From positions 1-53,979 of the forward strand of contig DAHUZB010000029.1 of the NCBI GenBank assembly GCA_027306785.1: a stretch of 53,979 nucleotides of DNA, given 5' to 3'. Positions within the stretch are counted from its first letter, which is position 1. Every line of letters starts with the position of its first letter. Source of the stretch: Vulcanimicrobiota bacterium (GTDB lineage: Bacteria; Vulcanimicrobiota; Vulcanimicrobiia; Vulcanimicrobiales; Vulcanimicrobiaceae). The notes beneath the pieces are model-generated. The model saw only the letters and a program-made list of their open reading frames with translations, searched no databases and was not told where the DNA came from. The translations under genes and the position numbers were made by a program. Shown here piece after piece: positions 19,077 through 26,243 of the stretch.

Positions 19077-20369
19077 ATGCCCGCTTTTGCCATAGCCGTC
19101 CCGGCTAAACTCGCACGCATGCTCGTCGTTTTCGGACTCGTTTTTCTGGCGACGGCGTCGGCGCCCGATTATCGAACGCCGTCATCATGGACGAACTACC
19201 AAGCGACCGACGCGAACAACGCCGTGTTCCCAGGGACGCTTGCCGCATCGTGGTCGTTCGATACGGGAGGAAAAATCAACGGCAGCCTCGCGGTCGTCGG
19301 TCATACGGTCTATGTCGACAGCTTCAGCAAAAGCGTCTTCGCCATCGACCTTACGAACGGGCATCAACTCTGGCGCGCGAGCGTTCCGAATATCGTTATG
19401 TCAACCCCGATCGTCACGAACGGCCTCGTGATCGTCGGGACCGGAACGAATGCCGTGATCGAGGATCAGGGTGATACGACGATTTGGGGACGGAAGGAGG
19501 GCGACGACATTATCGCGCTCCGCCAGAGCAACGGATCGGTGGCCTGGAAATTTCATACGGTCGGCGAGGACATGCCGACTCCCGCCGTGGTGAATGGCGT
19601 CCTCGTCTTTTCCAACGGCGACATGCATGCGTATGGCTTAGAGCCGGCAACCGGCAAGCTGCTCTGGACCACGCCGATTCCCGGAATCACGACGATGTCG
19701 GCGACCGCCTCGCTCGGAGGACACGCATTCGTGATTGCCACTCGAGGCGTGGACTATTTCCTACGCCCGAAGGACGAGACGCATGTGCTCTCGCTCGATG
19801 TGAAGACGGGTCATGTTGTTTGGAGCGCGCCGTACGGTAACTCCGATTGCTCCCCGACGGTTTACGAACATTTGGTCATGTGCGAAGGCTCGACGTTCTC
19901 GAACTACGGCCCGAGCGGATTCGGCTGGATGGGCGCAAACGATGTCGATGCCTACGACGTAGCGACCGGTGCACTAAAATGGCGATGGATCAGCGGAAAC
20001 GGCTATTTTACAAGCGTCGCCTCAAATGAGCGCGGCATCGCGGGGATGGTGCATAACGGAGTCCTCTATCAGGCCGTTCCGGCGACCGACGAAGTCGTCG
20101 CGATCAACGCCGATACCGGTCGGCTTATCTGGAGCGTAAAAACGGCCGGTCCGGTCAAGATGAGTCCGGTACTCGCATACGGGAAGCTCTTCTTCGGTGA
20201 CACGTCGGGCCTGCTCTACTGCATCGACGCGAAGAACGGGAGCGTGAATAACCTGGCGTCGTACAAGGCTCCGTTTTCGACTTCGTCACCCATCGTCGTC
20301 GGAAAGACCCTCCTAATTGCGAACGGAAAATCGCTGCTCGCGATCCCTCTCTCTTCGATCGTGCTGTAA
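19077..20369 (+). CDS. PQQ-binding-like beta-propeller repeat protein, exported
   Basis: A 430-residue protein with an N-terminal membrane/signal segment (LARMLVVFGLVFLATASA, residues 11-28), then six to eight blades carrying the propeller signature of a Gly-x-Leu/Val-x-Trp strand: GHQLWRASV, GSVAWKFHT, GKLLWTTPI, GHVVWSAPY, GALKWRWIS, GRLIWSVKT. Such propellers are PQQ-dehydrogenase-like folds. No calcium/PQQ catalytic set or BamB context is evident, so this is more likely a binding scaffold. Sitting at the head of the rhamnose/polysaccharide region, it may interact with extracellular polymer. Base composition resembles the flippase and the 25-35 kb region rather than the kam genes. Confidence 0.8.
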   Translation: MPAFAIAVPAKLARMLVVFGLVFLATASAPDYRTPSSWTNYQATDANNAVFPGTLAASWSFDTGGKINGSLAVVGHTVYVDSFSKSVFAIDLTNGHQLWRASVPNIVMSTPIVTNGLVIVGTGTNAVIEDQGDTTIWGRKEGDDIIALRQSNGSVAWKFHTVGEDMPTPAVVNGVLVFSNGDMHAYGLEPATGKLLWTTPIPGITTMSATASLGGHAFVIATRGVDYFLRPKDETHVLSLDVKTGHVVWSAPYGNSDCSPTVYEHLVMCEGSTFSNYGPSGFGWMGANDVDAYDVATGALKWRWISGNGYFTSVASNERGIAGMVHNGVLYQAVPATDEVVAINADTGRLIWSVKTAGPVKMSPVLAYGKLFFGDTSGLLYCIDAKNGSVNNLASYKAPFSTSSPIVVGKTLLIANGKSLLAIPLSSIVL

Positions 20370-20424
20370 CTCCTCTCGTCAAGGCGAGATGCGCCACCCG
20401 AGATCAGGGCGAAGATAGCACGCA

Positions 20425-20961
20425 ATGCACGTCACCGAGCTTTCGATCGACAACGCGCGACTACTGATACCCCGCACCTTCGCCGACGATCGCGGGTACT
20501 TCAAAGAAACCTATCGCGCTTCTCGCTATGCCGAGGTCGGTATCACCGAGACGTTCGTGCAAGATAACGTCTCGCTGTCGAAGCGGATGACGCTGCGCGG
20601 GCTGCACGCCGATCCGCGCATGGCCAAGCTCGTGCAAGTGTTGCGCGGAGCCGCCTACGACGTGCTCGTGGATCTGCGTCCCGAAAGCCCCACCTTCCGC
20701 CGCTGGCACGCGGTGACGCTGCGGGCCGACGAGCATACCCAGCTCTACATTCCGGCGGGCTGCCTGCACGGGTTTCTCGCCCTCGAAGATGAGACCGTGC
20801 TCTCGTACAAGCAGAGCGCCGAGTACGACCCCGCGACCGAGTTCGGCGTGGCCTGGAACGACCCCGATCTCGCGATCGAATGGCCGCTCGGCGACGCGAC
20901 GCCGCGGCTTAGCCCCAAGGACGCCGCCAACCCCACCTTGCGAGATCTCGGGCGCCTGTAA
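20425..20961 (+). CDS. rmlC: RmlC-family dTDP-4-keto-6-deoxysugar epimerase
   Basis: A 178-residue cupin of the dTDP-4-dehydrorhamnose 3,5-epimerase family. Fold markers are IPRTFADDRGYFKETY near the N-terminus, TLRGLH with the catalytic His61, KLVQVLRG with Lys68, DLRPESPTFRRW, and PAGCLHGFLAL. The loop between His61 and the Lys is three residues shorter than in classical RmlC, and the usual Tyr-Gln after GLH is replaced by Ala-Asp. It may therefore be a 3-epimerase or act on another nucleotide sugar. Paired with rmlD across the divergent region, a role in dTDP-rhamnose remains the simplest reading. Confidence 0.8.
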   Translation: MHVTELSIDNARLLIPRTFADDRGYFKETYRASRYAEVGITETFVQDNVSLSKRMTLRGLHADPRMAKLVQVLRGAAYDVLVDLRPESPTFRRWHAVTLRADEHTQLYIPAGCLHGFLALEDETVLSYKQSAEYDPATEFGVAWNDPDLAIEWPLGDATPRLSPKDAANPTLRDLGRL

Positions 20962-21014
20962 CAAACGGCCCATGCCGGCGGTAGCAGCGCGCAGAGGGAC
21001 ATAAGAAGAGAGGG

Positions 21015-21647
21015 ATGGCCATCGAGGCGCAGAGCGACGAAGCTCTGGTCCGGCGCATCCGCGACGGTGAGACCGAGTGTTTCGCCGAGCTGGTGGACCG
21101 GTACAAGCGCGGAATCGCAAACTTCATCGGGGCGAGCGTGCGCAGCTCCTCGGATGTTGCCGACCTCTCGCAGGAGACGTTCTTGCGAGCATACGCCCAT
21201 TTGGGCACGTTCAATCCGCAACTCGGCCGGTTCTCGACCTGGATCTACCAGATCGCCCGGAACGTGGTCCGCACGCACCTGGGCAAATCGCTCAAGCGGC
21301 CGCAGACGCAGGAGCTGCCCGAGGAACAGACGCTCGAGAACGCCCTCCCCGACATCTCTCTGGAATCGGATCCCGCGGGCGGGATCCTCCGCGCGGAAGC
21401 CGAGCGCGAGCTGCGAGCTGCACTCGCGGAGCTTCCGGAACGAACGAGGACGGTCTTGGCGCTGCGTTACTTCGACAACATGGAATACCACACGATCGCG
21501 AGCACGCTCGGGCTCTCGCTCGGCAACGTGAAGACGCTGATTCATCGCGGCAAGATCGCGCTCGCCAAAAAGATGCAGGAGCGTGAGGCGAACGCCCGCG
21601 CCTCCGCTCGACCGAAAGGAGCCGGACGTGCGCTGCTCCTCGTGTGA
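21015..21647 (+). CDS. ECF-type RNA polymerase sigma factor
   Basis: The 210 residues carry the sigma-2 region (LVRRIRDGETECFAELVDRY, then DLSQETFLRAYAHLGTFNP and FSTWIYQIARNVV). A charged linker leads to sigma-4 (ALAELPERTRTVLALRYFDNMEYHTIASTLGLSLGNVKTLIHRGKIALAKKM) with its helix-turn-helix. The tail (ARASARPKGAGRALLLV) overlaps the start of the next gene and is probably unstructured. It is followed immediately by a zinc-finger anti-sigma factor and a membrane protein, so the trio is likely an autoregulated envelope-response unit. A purine-rich GAGAGGG lies very close to the ATG. Confidence 0.94.
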   Translation: MAIEAQSDEALVRRIRDGETECFAELVDRYKRGIANFIGASVRSSSDVADLSQETFLRAYAHLGTFNPQLGRFSTWIYQIARNVVRTHLGKSLKRPQTQELPEEQTLENALPDISLESDPAGGILRAEAERELRAALAELPERTRTVLALRYFDNMEYHTIASTLGLSLGNVKTLIHRGKIALAKKMQEREANARASARPKGAGRALLLV

Positions 21648-22179
21648 GATCGTGCTCGATCGGTACGTGGAAGGCACGCTGTCGCCGCGCCGGATGGCGG
21701 CCGTAACCGCGCACCTGCAAACGTGCGATGCCTGCGCGTTTCTGCTGGGTGAGCTGCGCGTGGTCGATGCGCTCCTCGCCACCACCAAGGCGGCCGAGCT
21801 GGCTCCGAACTTCACCTTTGCGGTGATGGCCGAGGTGCGCGGCGCGGCCGTACCGCAGGCACGCTCGCTCTCGCTCTGGGCGGTGCTGAGCTTCTACGTG
21901 GTCGCCGCCTGGATCGGCCTGACCGGCCTCGTGCTCGCCTCGGGTGGGCACCCGGCGTGGCTCGGCACCGCCTTCGGATCGCTGCGCGCCGGGTTCGCCA
22001 ACACGACCGCCGCACTCGCGGGCGCGGCACAGGGCGTCGGCCCGGCGGCGCCGTTCGTGGTGGGCATCGTGGCGGGCGTGCTCGCGCTCGACGTGCTGCT
22101 CGCGGCGCTCTTCATCGTGCTCTATCGCACCGTACGCCCCCGTCTCGCCGCGCGGCTCGCGCGCTCGGAGTCGCCATGA
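21628..22179 (+). CDS. zf-HC2 anti-sigma factor, membrane-anchored
   Basis: From a GTG at 21628 the protein is 183 residues. This start is supported by AAAGGAG at 21615-21621 with 6-nt spacing, and it overlaps the end of the sigma gene by 20 nt. An upstream in-frame ATG at 21583 would add 15 unlikely residues. The N-terminus has the zinc-binding anti-sigma pattern: Cys pair RCSSC, then HLQTCDAC (H-x3-C-x2-C). Two hydrophobic helices follow (LSLWAVLSFYVVAAWIGLTG and APFVVGIVAGVLALDVLL), ending in a short basic tail. It would hold the ECF sigma factor at the membrane until a signal releases it. Confidence 0.88.
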   Translation: MRCSSCEIVLDRYVEGTLSPRRMAAVTAHLQTCDACAFLLGELRVVDALLATTKAAELAPNFTFAVMAEVRGAAVPQARSLSLWAVLSFYVVAAWIGLTGLVLASGGHPAWLGTAFGSLRAGFANTTAALAGAAQGVGPAAPFVVGIVAGVLALDVLLAALFIVLYRTVRPRLAARLARSESP

Positions 22180-23036
22180 TCGCTCGTCTCGTCACCCTCT
22201 TCGCACTCGTCGGCGCCTTTGCGGCGGCCGTCGCGCTCTCGACCGCAACGGCGCAAGCCGCGCCGCGTAGCGTGTACCACGGCGGCACCTACTTCGGCTC
22301 GGTGGTCGTGGAGCCCGGACAGGTGGTCGACGGCGACCTGAACGTGATCTTCGGGAACGCCGAGATCATGGGCGCGGTCAACGGCGACGTCAACGTGGTG
22401 GGCGGCAACATCGACGTGCGGGGCGGCACGATCTCGGGCCAGACGCACGCGATCGGCGGCGCCGTCACCCAGAGCATCGTTCCGTGGGCCCCGAACGAAA
22501 ACTTCAGCACGCCGTACGCCCAAGATCAGCGCCTCTGGTGGCGGATCGCCTGGGACGTGGTCGCGCTCGTGGTCTTCCTCATCTTTCCGGTGCGCACGCG
22601 CATGGCGCTCGATCGCCTGGAGCAGCACCCCGGCATCTCCACCGCGGCGGGCCTGGTGGGCTGGATCGCGGTCATCCCGCTGATGGTGCTGCTGGCCGTG
22701 ACCGTGCTGCTGATCCCGCTGATCCCGCTTGAGTTCGTGCTGCTGGCCGTGGCGCTCTTCATCGGGCACGCGGCGCTCGCGCTCTTGATCGGGCGGCGCT
22801 TCTACGAGCTGATCCAGCCGAACACCACCCCGTCGCCGCTCGTCGCGCTCGTGCTCGGCCTCGTGCTCCTCACGGCATCCGAGCTGGTGCCGGTGGTCGG
22901 GGTGCTCGTGATGCTGCTGGTGGCGCTCGTGGGCCTGGGGGCCGTGATCCTCACCTTCGTACCCGATGGGGCGCAGAGCGCGGGATTCCCCCCACCGCGC
23001 CGGGATGTGGGCGGACCACCGATGCCGGTCGGCTAA
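22176..23036 (+). CDS. membrane protein with bactofilin-like repeats
   Basis: A 286-residue protein whose ATG overlaps the anti-sigma stop (ATGA). A signal peptide (residues 1-28, ending AQAA) is followed by short Gly-rich beta turns (VDGDLNVIFGNAEIMGAVNGDVNVVGGNIDVRGGTISG, given here by character and position 45-90) that resemble the right-handed helix of bactofilins. Then come four hydrophobic helices (about 110-270) and a Pro-rich end. Proteins of this shape are common next to ECF/anti-sigma pairs in envelope-stress loci. It may sense or form a scaffold at the membrane. The exact function is unknown. Confidence 0.8.
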   Translation: MIARLVTLFALVGAFAAAVALSTATAQAAPRSVYHGGTYFGSVVVEPGQVVDGDLNVIFGNAEIMGAVNGDVNVVGGNIDVRGGTISGQTHAIGGAVTQSIVPWAPNENFSTPYAQDQRLWWRIAWDVVALVVFLIFPVRTRMALDRLEQHPGISTAAGLVGWIAVIPLMVLLAVTVLLIPLIPLEFVLLAVALFIGHAALALLIGRRFYELIQPNTTPSPLVALVLGLVLLTASELVPVVGVLVMLLVALVGLGAVILTFVPDGAQSAGFPPPRRDVGGPPMPVG

Positions 23037-23046
23037 TATCGGAGGC

Positions 23047-24258
23047 ATGACCACCCACGTTTCGCGCGCGGCGAAATTCGCCGAACGCACGTCCCGCCTG
23101 CGGGCATCGACCATCCGCGAGATGCTCAAAGTCACGCAACAGCCCGACGTGATCTCGTTCGGCGGCGGGCTGCCCGCGCCGGAGCTCTTTCCCACGCGCG
23201 AGATCGCGCACTGCACCGCCGAGGTGATGGACGAGTACGGCGCAGCCGCCTTGCAGTACGGCGTGACCGAAGGCATTCCGGAGATGCGCGCGTGGGTGGC
23301 GGAGCGGCTTTCGAGCCGCCTGAATACGCTTTTCGATCCCGCCGAGATTCTGATCGTGAACGGCTCGCAGCAGGGGCTCGATCTGATCGGCAAGATCTTT
23401 TTGGATCCGGGCGACCACGTGGTGCTGGAGAACCCGTCGTACCTCGGTGCGATTCAGGCGTTCGATGCTTACCAGGCGCGCTATCTCACGGTGGAGACCG
23501 ACGAAGACGGCATCGTGCCCGCCTCGCTCGAGCGCGTGCTCGAGCACGCCGACCCGTTCCCGAAGTTCTTGTACATCGTTCCGAACTTTCAGAATCCCAC
23601 GGGGCGCACGCTCGCGGCGGATCGGCGCGAGGCGATCGTGCGCATCTGCGAGCGCTTCGATCTGCCGATCGTGGAAGACGACCCCTACGGCGAACTGCGC
23701 TTCGAAGGCGAGGAGCTGCCCTCGCTCGCATCGCTCGCGACGAACGGCGGCGTGATCTACTCGGGCACGGGCAGCAAGATCATGGCACCCGGCCTGCGCG
23801 TGGCCTGGCTTGCGATTCCCGATCACGAGGTGCGCGAAAAGATCGCGCTTGCGAAGCAGGGGACCGACTTGCAGACGGGTTCGCTCGCACAATACGTGTT
23901 CCACCGCTACGCGAGTAAGCGCGACGACTTCGAGGCGCACGTGGAGCGCATCGTGGAGACCTATGCCCACCGCCGCGACGTGATGCTCGCCGCGCTCGCC
24001 GCGACCATGCCCGCCGGCGTGCGCTACAACCGCCCGGCCGGCGGCATGTTTCTGTGGGCGACGATCGACGGCGTGGACACGAGCGAGCTGCTGAAGCTCA
24101 GCGCGCAGCAGAAAGTGGTCTTCGTGCCCGGCGTGAGCTTCTTCCCCGCGCGCGACGTAACCGACGGCATGCGCCTGAACTTCTCGAACGCGGGCGAGGA
24201 GAAAATCCAAGAAGGCATCTCCCGCCTAGCCGCCGCAGTACGGGCCTTCAAGAACTAA
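23047..24258 (+). CDS. PLP-dependent class I/II aminotransferase (2-aminoadipate transaminase type)
   Basis: The protein is 403 residues from the ATG at 23047. An in-frame upstream Met at 22966 would overlap the preceding gene and add a non-conserved Arg-rich leader. PLP-fold markers are YGVTEGIPEMRAW, NGSQQGLDLIGKIF, ENPSYLGAIQAF, VPNFQNPTGRTL with the cofactor Asn, EDDPYGELRF, and SGTGSKIMAPGLRVAW with the Schiff-base Lys. The family includes LysN-like 2-aminoadipate and other broad-specificity transaminases. With kamDE 8 kb away, a role in lysine or 2-aminoadipate metabolism is plausible but not shown. GGAGG lies only one base before the ATG, too close for a standard ribosome-binding site. 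Confidence 0.92.
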   Translation: MTTHVSRAAKFAERTSRLRASTIREMLKVTQQPDVISFGGGLPAPELFPTREIAHCTAEVMDEYGAAALQYGVTEGIPEMRAWVAERLSSRLNTLFDPAEILIVNGSQQGLDLIGKIFLDPGDHVVLENPSYLGAIQAFDAYQARYLTVETDEDGIVPASLERVLEHADPFPKFLYIVPNFQNPTGRTLAADRREAIVRICERFDLPIVEDDPYGELRFEGEELPSLASLATNGGVIYSGTGSKIMAPGLRVAWLAIPDHEVREKIALAKQGTDLQTGSLAQYVFHRYASKRDDFEAHVERIVETYAHRRDVMLAALAATMPAGVRYNRPAGGMFLWATIDGVDTSELLKLSAQQKVVFVPGVSFFPARDVTDGMRLNFSNAGEEKIQEGISRLAAAVRAFKN

Positions 24259-24263
24259 CCCAG

Positions 24264-24313
24264 CGTCACCCCGAGCCCCTCGAAGGGCGTGTCACCCTGA
24301 GCCCCTCGAAGGG
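24264..24313. repeat. two tandem copies of a variant dispersed element
   Basis: Two 25-nt copies in direct orientation (starting at about 24263 and 24289) read GCGTCACCCCGAGC and GTGTCACCCTGAGC, each followed by CCCTCGAAGGG. They differ from the standard element in having CCCTCGAAGGG where CTTGTCGAAGG is expected, which makes a better short palindrome (CCCTCGAAGGG). They fill the gap between the aminotransferase gene and the next gene. Confidence 0.85.
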
Positions 24314-24340
24314 CTCGCTATCTAAGGAGACCAGCAGTTC

Positions 24341-24814
24341 GTGGCTTCTTGCTTCGTAACCGGAATCGCCCCGACTCAAGACATCGCGCAATTGGAGGCG
24401 ATGCTCGGCGGCATCAGCGGCATCGACAAATCGAAACTGACCGTAATCACGAAGGCCGATCGTTCGTACGAGCACGACAGCTCGTTCCTGAACTTCTTCC
24501 ACGCCGGCGGCCCGACGATCGACGGCGACGCATCGGGACAGATGATCGACGGTACCGCGATCATGACGAGCGGCGGCGGAACGGGCGTGCCCGGCATCGG
24601 CGCATCGGCCGCGAGCATGAGCCATATGGCAAAGGCCAAGGCCGCGCAGCACGTCGGGAATCTGCCGATCCCCGAGGATGAGGCCGACAACTACAACGAC
24701 GCGATCGAAGAGGGTCGCTGCGTGGTCGCCTACGAGTGCGACGGCACGCAGGGCGCGACGCTGGAAGAGGCCTTCCGCGCCGCCGGCCTACGCAAGGTCA
24801 AGAGCTTCGTATAA
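24341..24814 (+). CDS. hypothetical protein, 157 aa, Gly-rich centre
   Basis: It starts at GTG 24341 with AAGGAG at 24325-24330. The family is not recognised. The N-terminal 45 residues (FVTGIAPTQDIAQLEAMLGGISGIDKSKLTVITK) look like an alpha/beta ACT- or stress-protein-like fold for one or two strands. A Gly/Ser/Met-rich middle follows (GTAIMTSGGGTGVPGIGASA), then an acidic helix and a C-terminal strand-helix-strand (CVVAYECDGTQGATLEEAFRAAGLRKVKSF) typical of small domains in which a sensor residue pairs with a helix. It is probably cytosolic. The mRNA leader contains the tandem repeat element. It is convergent with the membrane protein gene at 24818. Confidence 0.75.
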   Translation: MASCFVTGIAPTQDIAQLEAMLGGISGIDKSKLTVITKADRSYEHDSSFLNFFHAGGPTIDGDASGQMIDGTAIMTSGGGTGVPGIGASAASMSHMAKAKAAQHVGNLPIPEDEADNYNDAIEEGRCVVAYECDGTQGATLEEAFRAAGLRKVKSFV

Positions 24815-24817
24815 CGC

Positions 24818-25129
24818 TCAGCGCGGCCCGTTCCCGCGAACCGCGGCGATAGCGGCGAGCAAGAAGCTGCACGAAGCGATCATGGCCGATTGTTCTGCAG
24901 CGCCTCTGGCGGCAAAGATCAACGCGATCGACGCCGCCAGCAGCGCTGCAAGAAATAAAAGGATGAAGGGTGCCGCAACGTTCGTGCGCCACGAGGGAAC
25001 GTAGCGTCTCAAGAGCGGACGGATCACATAATGCCCGACCGCGGCGCAAAGCGCGAGCACGACGAGGCCGACCCACGGTATCCCAGCCCAGAATTCGGCG
25101 AGTAACGACACGAGCACGTCGTTTCTCAT
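24818..25129 (-). CDS. small hypothetical membrane protein
   Basis: The 103 residues form three predicted transmembrane helices (about 14-36, 49-72 and 79-99) with a basic loop RPLLRRYVPSWRTN between the first two. No family recognised. It is convergent with the preceding gene (stops 3 nt apart) and divergent from the epimerase gene with only an 18-nt gap, so its promoter would overlap the epimerase start region. Confidence 0.55.
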   Translation of the reverse strand: MRNDVLVSLLAEFWAGIPWVGLVVLALCAAVGHYVIRPLLRRYVPSWRTNVAAPFILLFLAALLAASIALIFAARGAAEQSAMIASCSFLLAAIAAVRGNGPR

Positions 25130-25147
25130 TCTACACCGTTGAGCCCT

Positions 25148-26242
25148 ATGGAATCAGATTACTACTTTTTCATCGGCACCGTTGCCGAACTTATTAAAAT
25201 CATGCCGGTCATGCATCGCCTGGCGGAGCGCGGTATTCCGTTCAAGGTCATCTCGAGCGGGCAGAATCCGCTCGATGGCGAGCCGCTCTTCGATGTAGCG
25301 GGACTTCCGCACGTATCGCTCTACCTGACACGCAAACCGATCAAGAAATCGGTTACGGGACTTCTCGCCTGGTTCGTGCGGACGCTCGCGAGCGGAGTCT
25401 TCACCATCGGTCGTGAATTTCGCGGCTTGCGCGGGCGCGGAACCGTGATCGTACACGGCGACACGTTGAGCACGGTGATGGGGGCGCTGCTGGGCAAACT
25501 ATACGGCCTCCGTGTCGCGCACGTCGAGGCCGGACTACGTTCGCATAACTTCCTTCAGCCTTTTCCCGAAGAGCTCGACCGATACGTCGCTGCGTATTTT
25601 GCGGATGTGCATTTCGCGCCGTCCGAAACGGCCGTCTACAACCTGCGGCACCGCCGCGGCATCAAAGTCAACACGGGCTTCAACACGAACATCGATAGTC
25701 TCGCGTTCGCAAAATCGCTACATGCGAGCCCGAGACTCGACGGGCTCGGAGACGGCGAACCGTTCTGGATCTTCATCATGCACCGTCAAGAAAATCTCTT
25801 GAACCGGCCGCTTCTCGAATCGATGGTCTCGCTTGTCGAGGAAGCCGCGCGCGGCATGAAGTGCGTCTTCGTAGCGCACGCCCCGACGCGCGCCGCACTC
25901 GAATCCGCGCAACTTTACGACCGCCTTGCATCCCACGACCGGATCGTCATTACGCATCGCTTGCCCTATGTCGAATTCATGAATTTATTGCAGGCGAGTC
26001 GTTTTATTATCACCGACGGCGGCGGAAATCAGCAAGAATGCTATTATCTCGGGAAGCCGTGCTTGCTGCTGAGAAGCGTAACCGAGGGCGATGAGGGGTT
26101 GGGCCGCAACGTCTTGCTGAGCGCAAACGACCCTGACGAAATCCGTCGTTTCATCCGCGAGTACGAACGCTACGAGTTCCCGGAGATTTCGCCGGAGGTT
26201 CCGCCGAGCGAGATCGTCGTGCGTACGTTGACCGGACGCTGA
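25148..26242 (+). CDS. UDP-N-acetylglucosamine 2-epimerase family protein, divergent
   Basis: The 364 residues (ATG 25148; a TTG nine bases upstream is an alternative) show the WecB/WbpI fold. Catalytic acids and His expected from WecB are visible: GDTLSTVMGALLG (Asp), HVEAGLRS (Glu), PFPEELDR (Glu) and HRQEN (His). The N-terminal nucleotide loop reads GTVAELIK where WecB proteins have GTRPExIK, so the conserved Arg and Pro are Val and Ala. The C-terminal loop is DGGGNQQECYYLGKP rather than the usual SGGxQEE. It probably acts on a UDP-2-acetamido sugar, plausibly making the manno form of a 2,3-diacetamido sugar with the enzymes at 32834-35512. First of a three-gene plus-strand unit. Confidence 0.85.
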   Translation: MESDYYFFIGTVAELIKIMPVMHRLAERGIPFKVISSGQNPLDGEPLFDVAGLPHVSLYLTRKPIKKSVTGLLAWFVRTLASGVFTIGREFRGLRGRGTVIVHGDTLSTVMGALLGKLYGLRVAHVEAGLRSHNFLQPFPEELDRYVAAYFADVHFAPSETAVYNLRHRRGIKVNTGFNTNIDSLAFAKSLHASPRLDGLGDGEPFWIFIMHRQENLLNRPLLESMVSLVEEAARGMKCVFVAHAPTRAALESAQLYDRLASHDRIVITHRLPYVEFMNLLQASRFIITDGGGNQQECYYLGKPCLLLRSVTEGDEGLGRNVLLSANDPDEIRRFIREYERYEFPEISPEVPPSEIVVRTLTGR

Positions 26243-26243
26243 C

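Noticed and set aside
22966-23046. Upstream Met start for the aminotransferase
   Set aside because: It would overlap the previous gene by about 70 nt and add an Arg-rich leader without family support.
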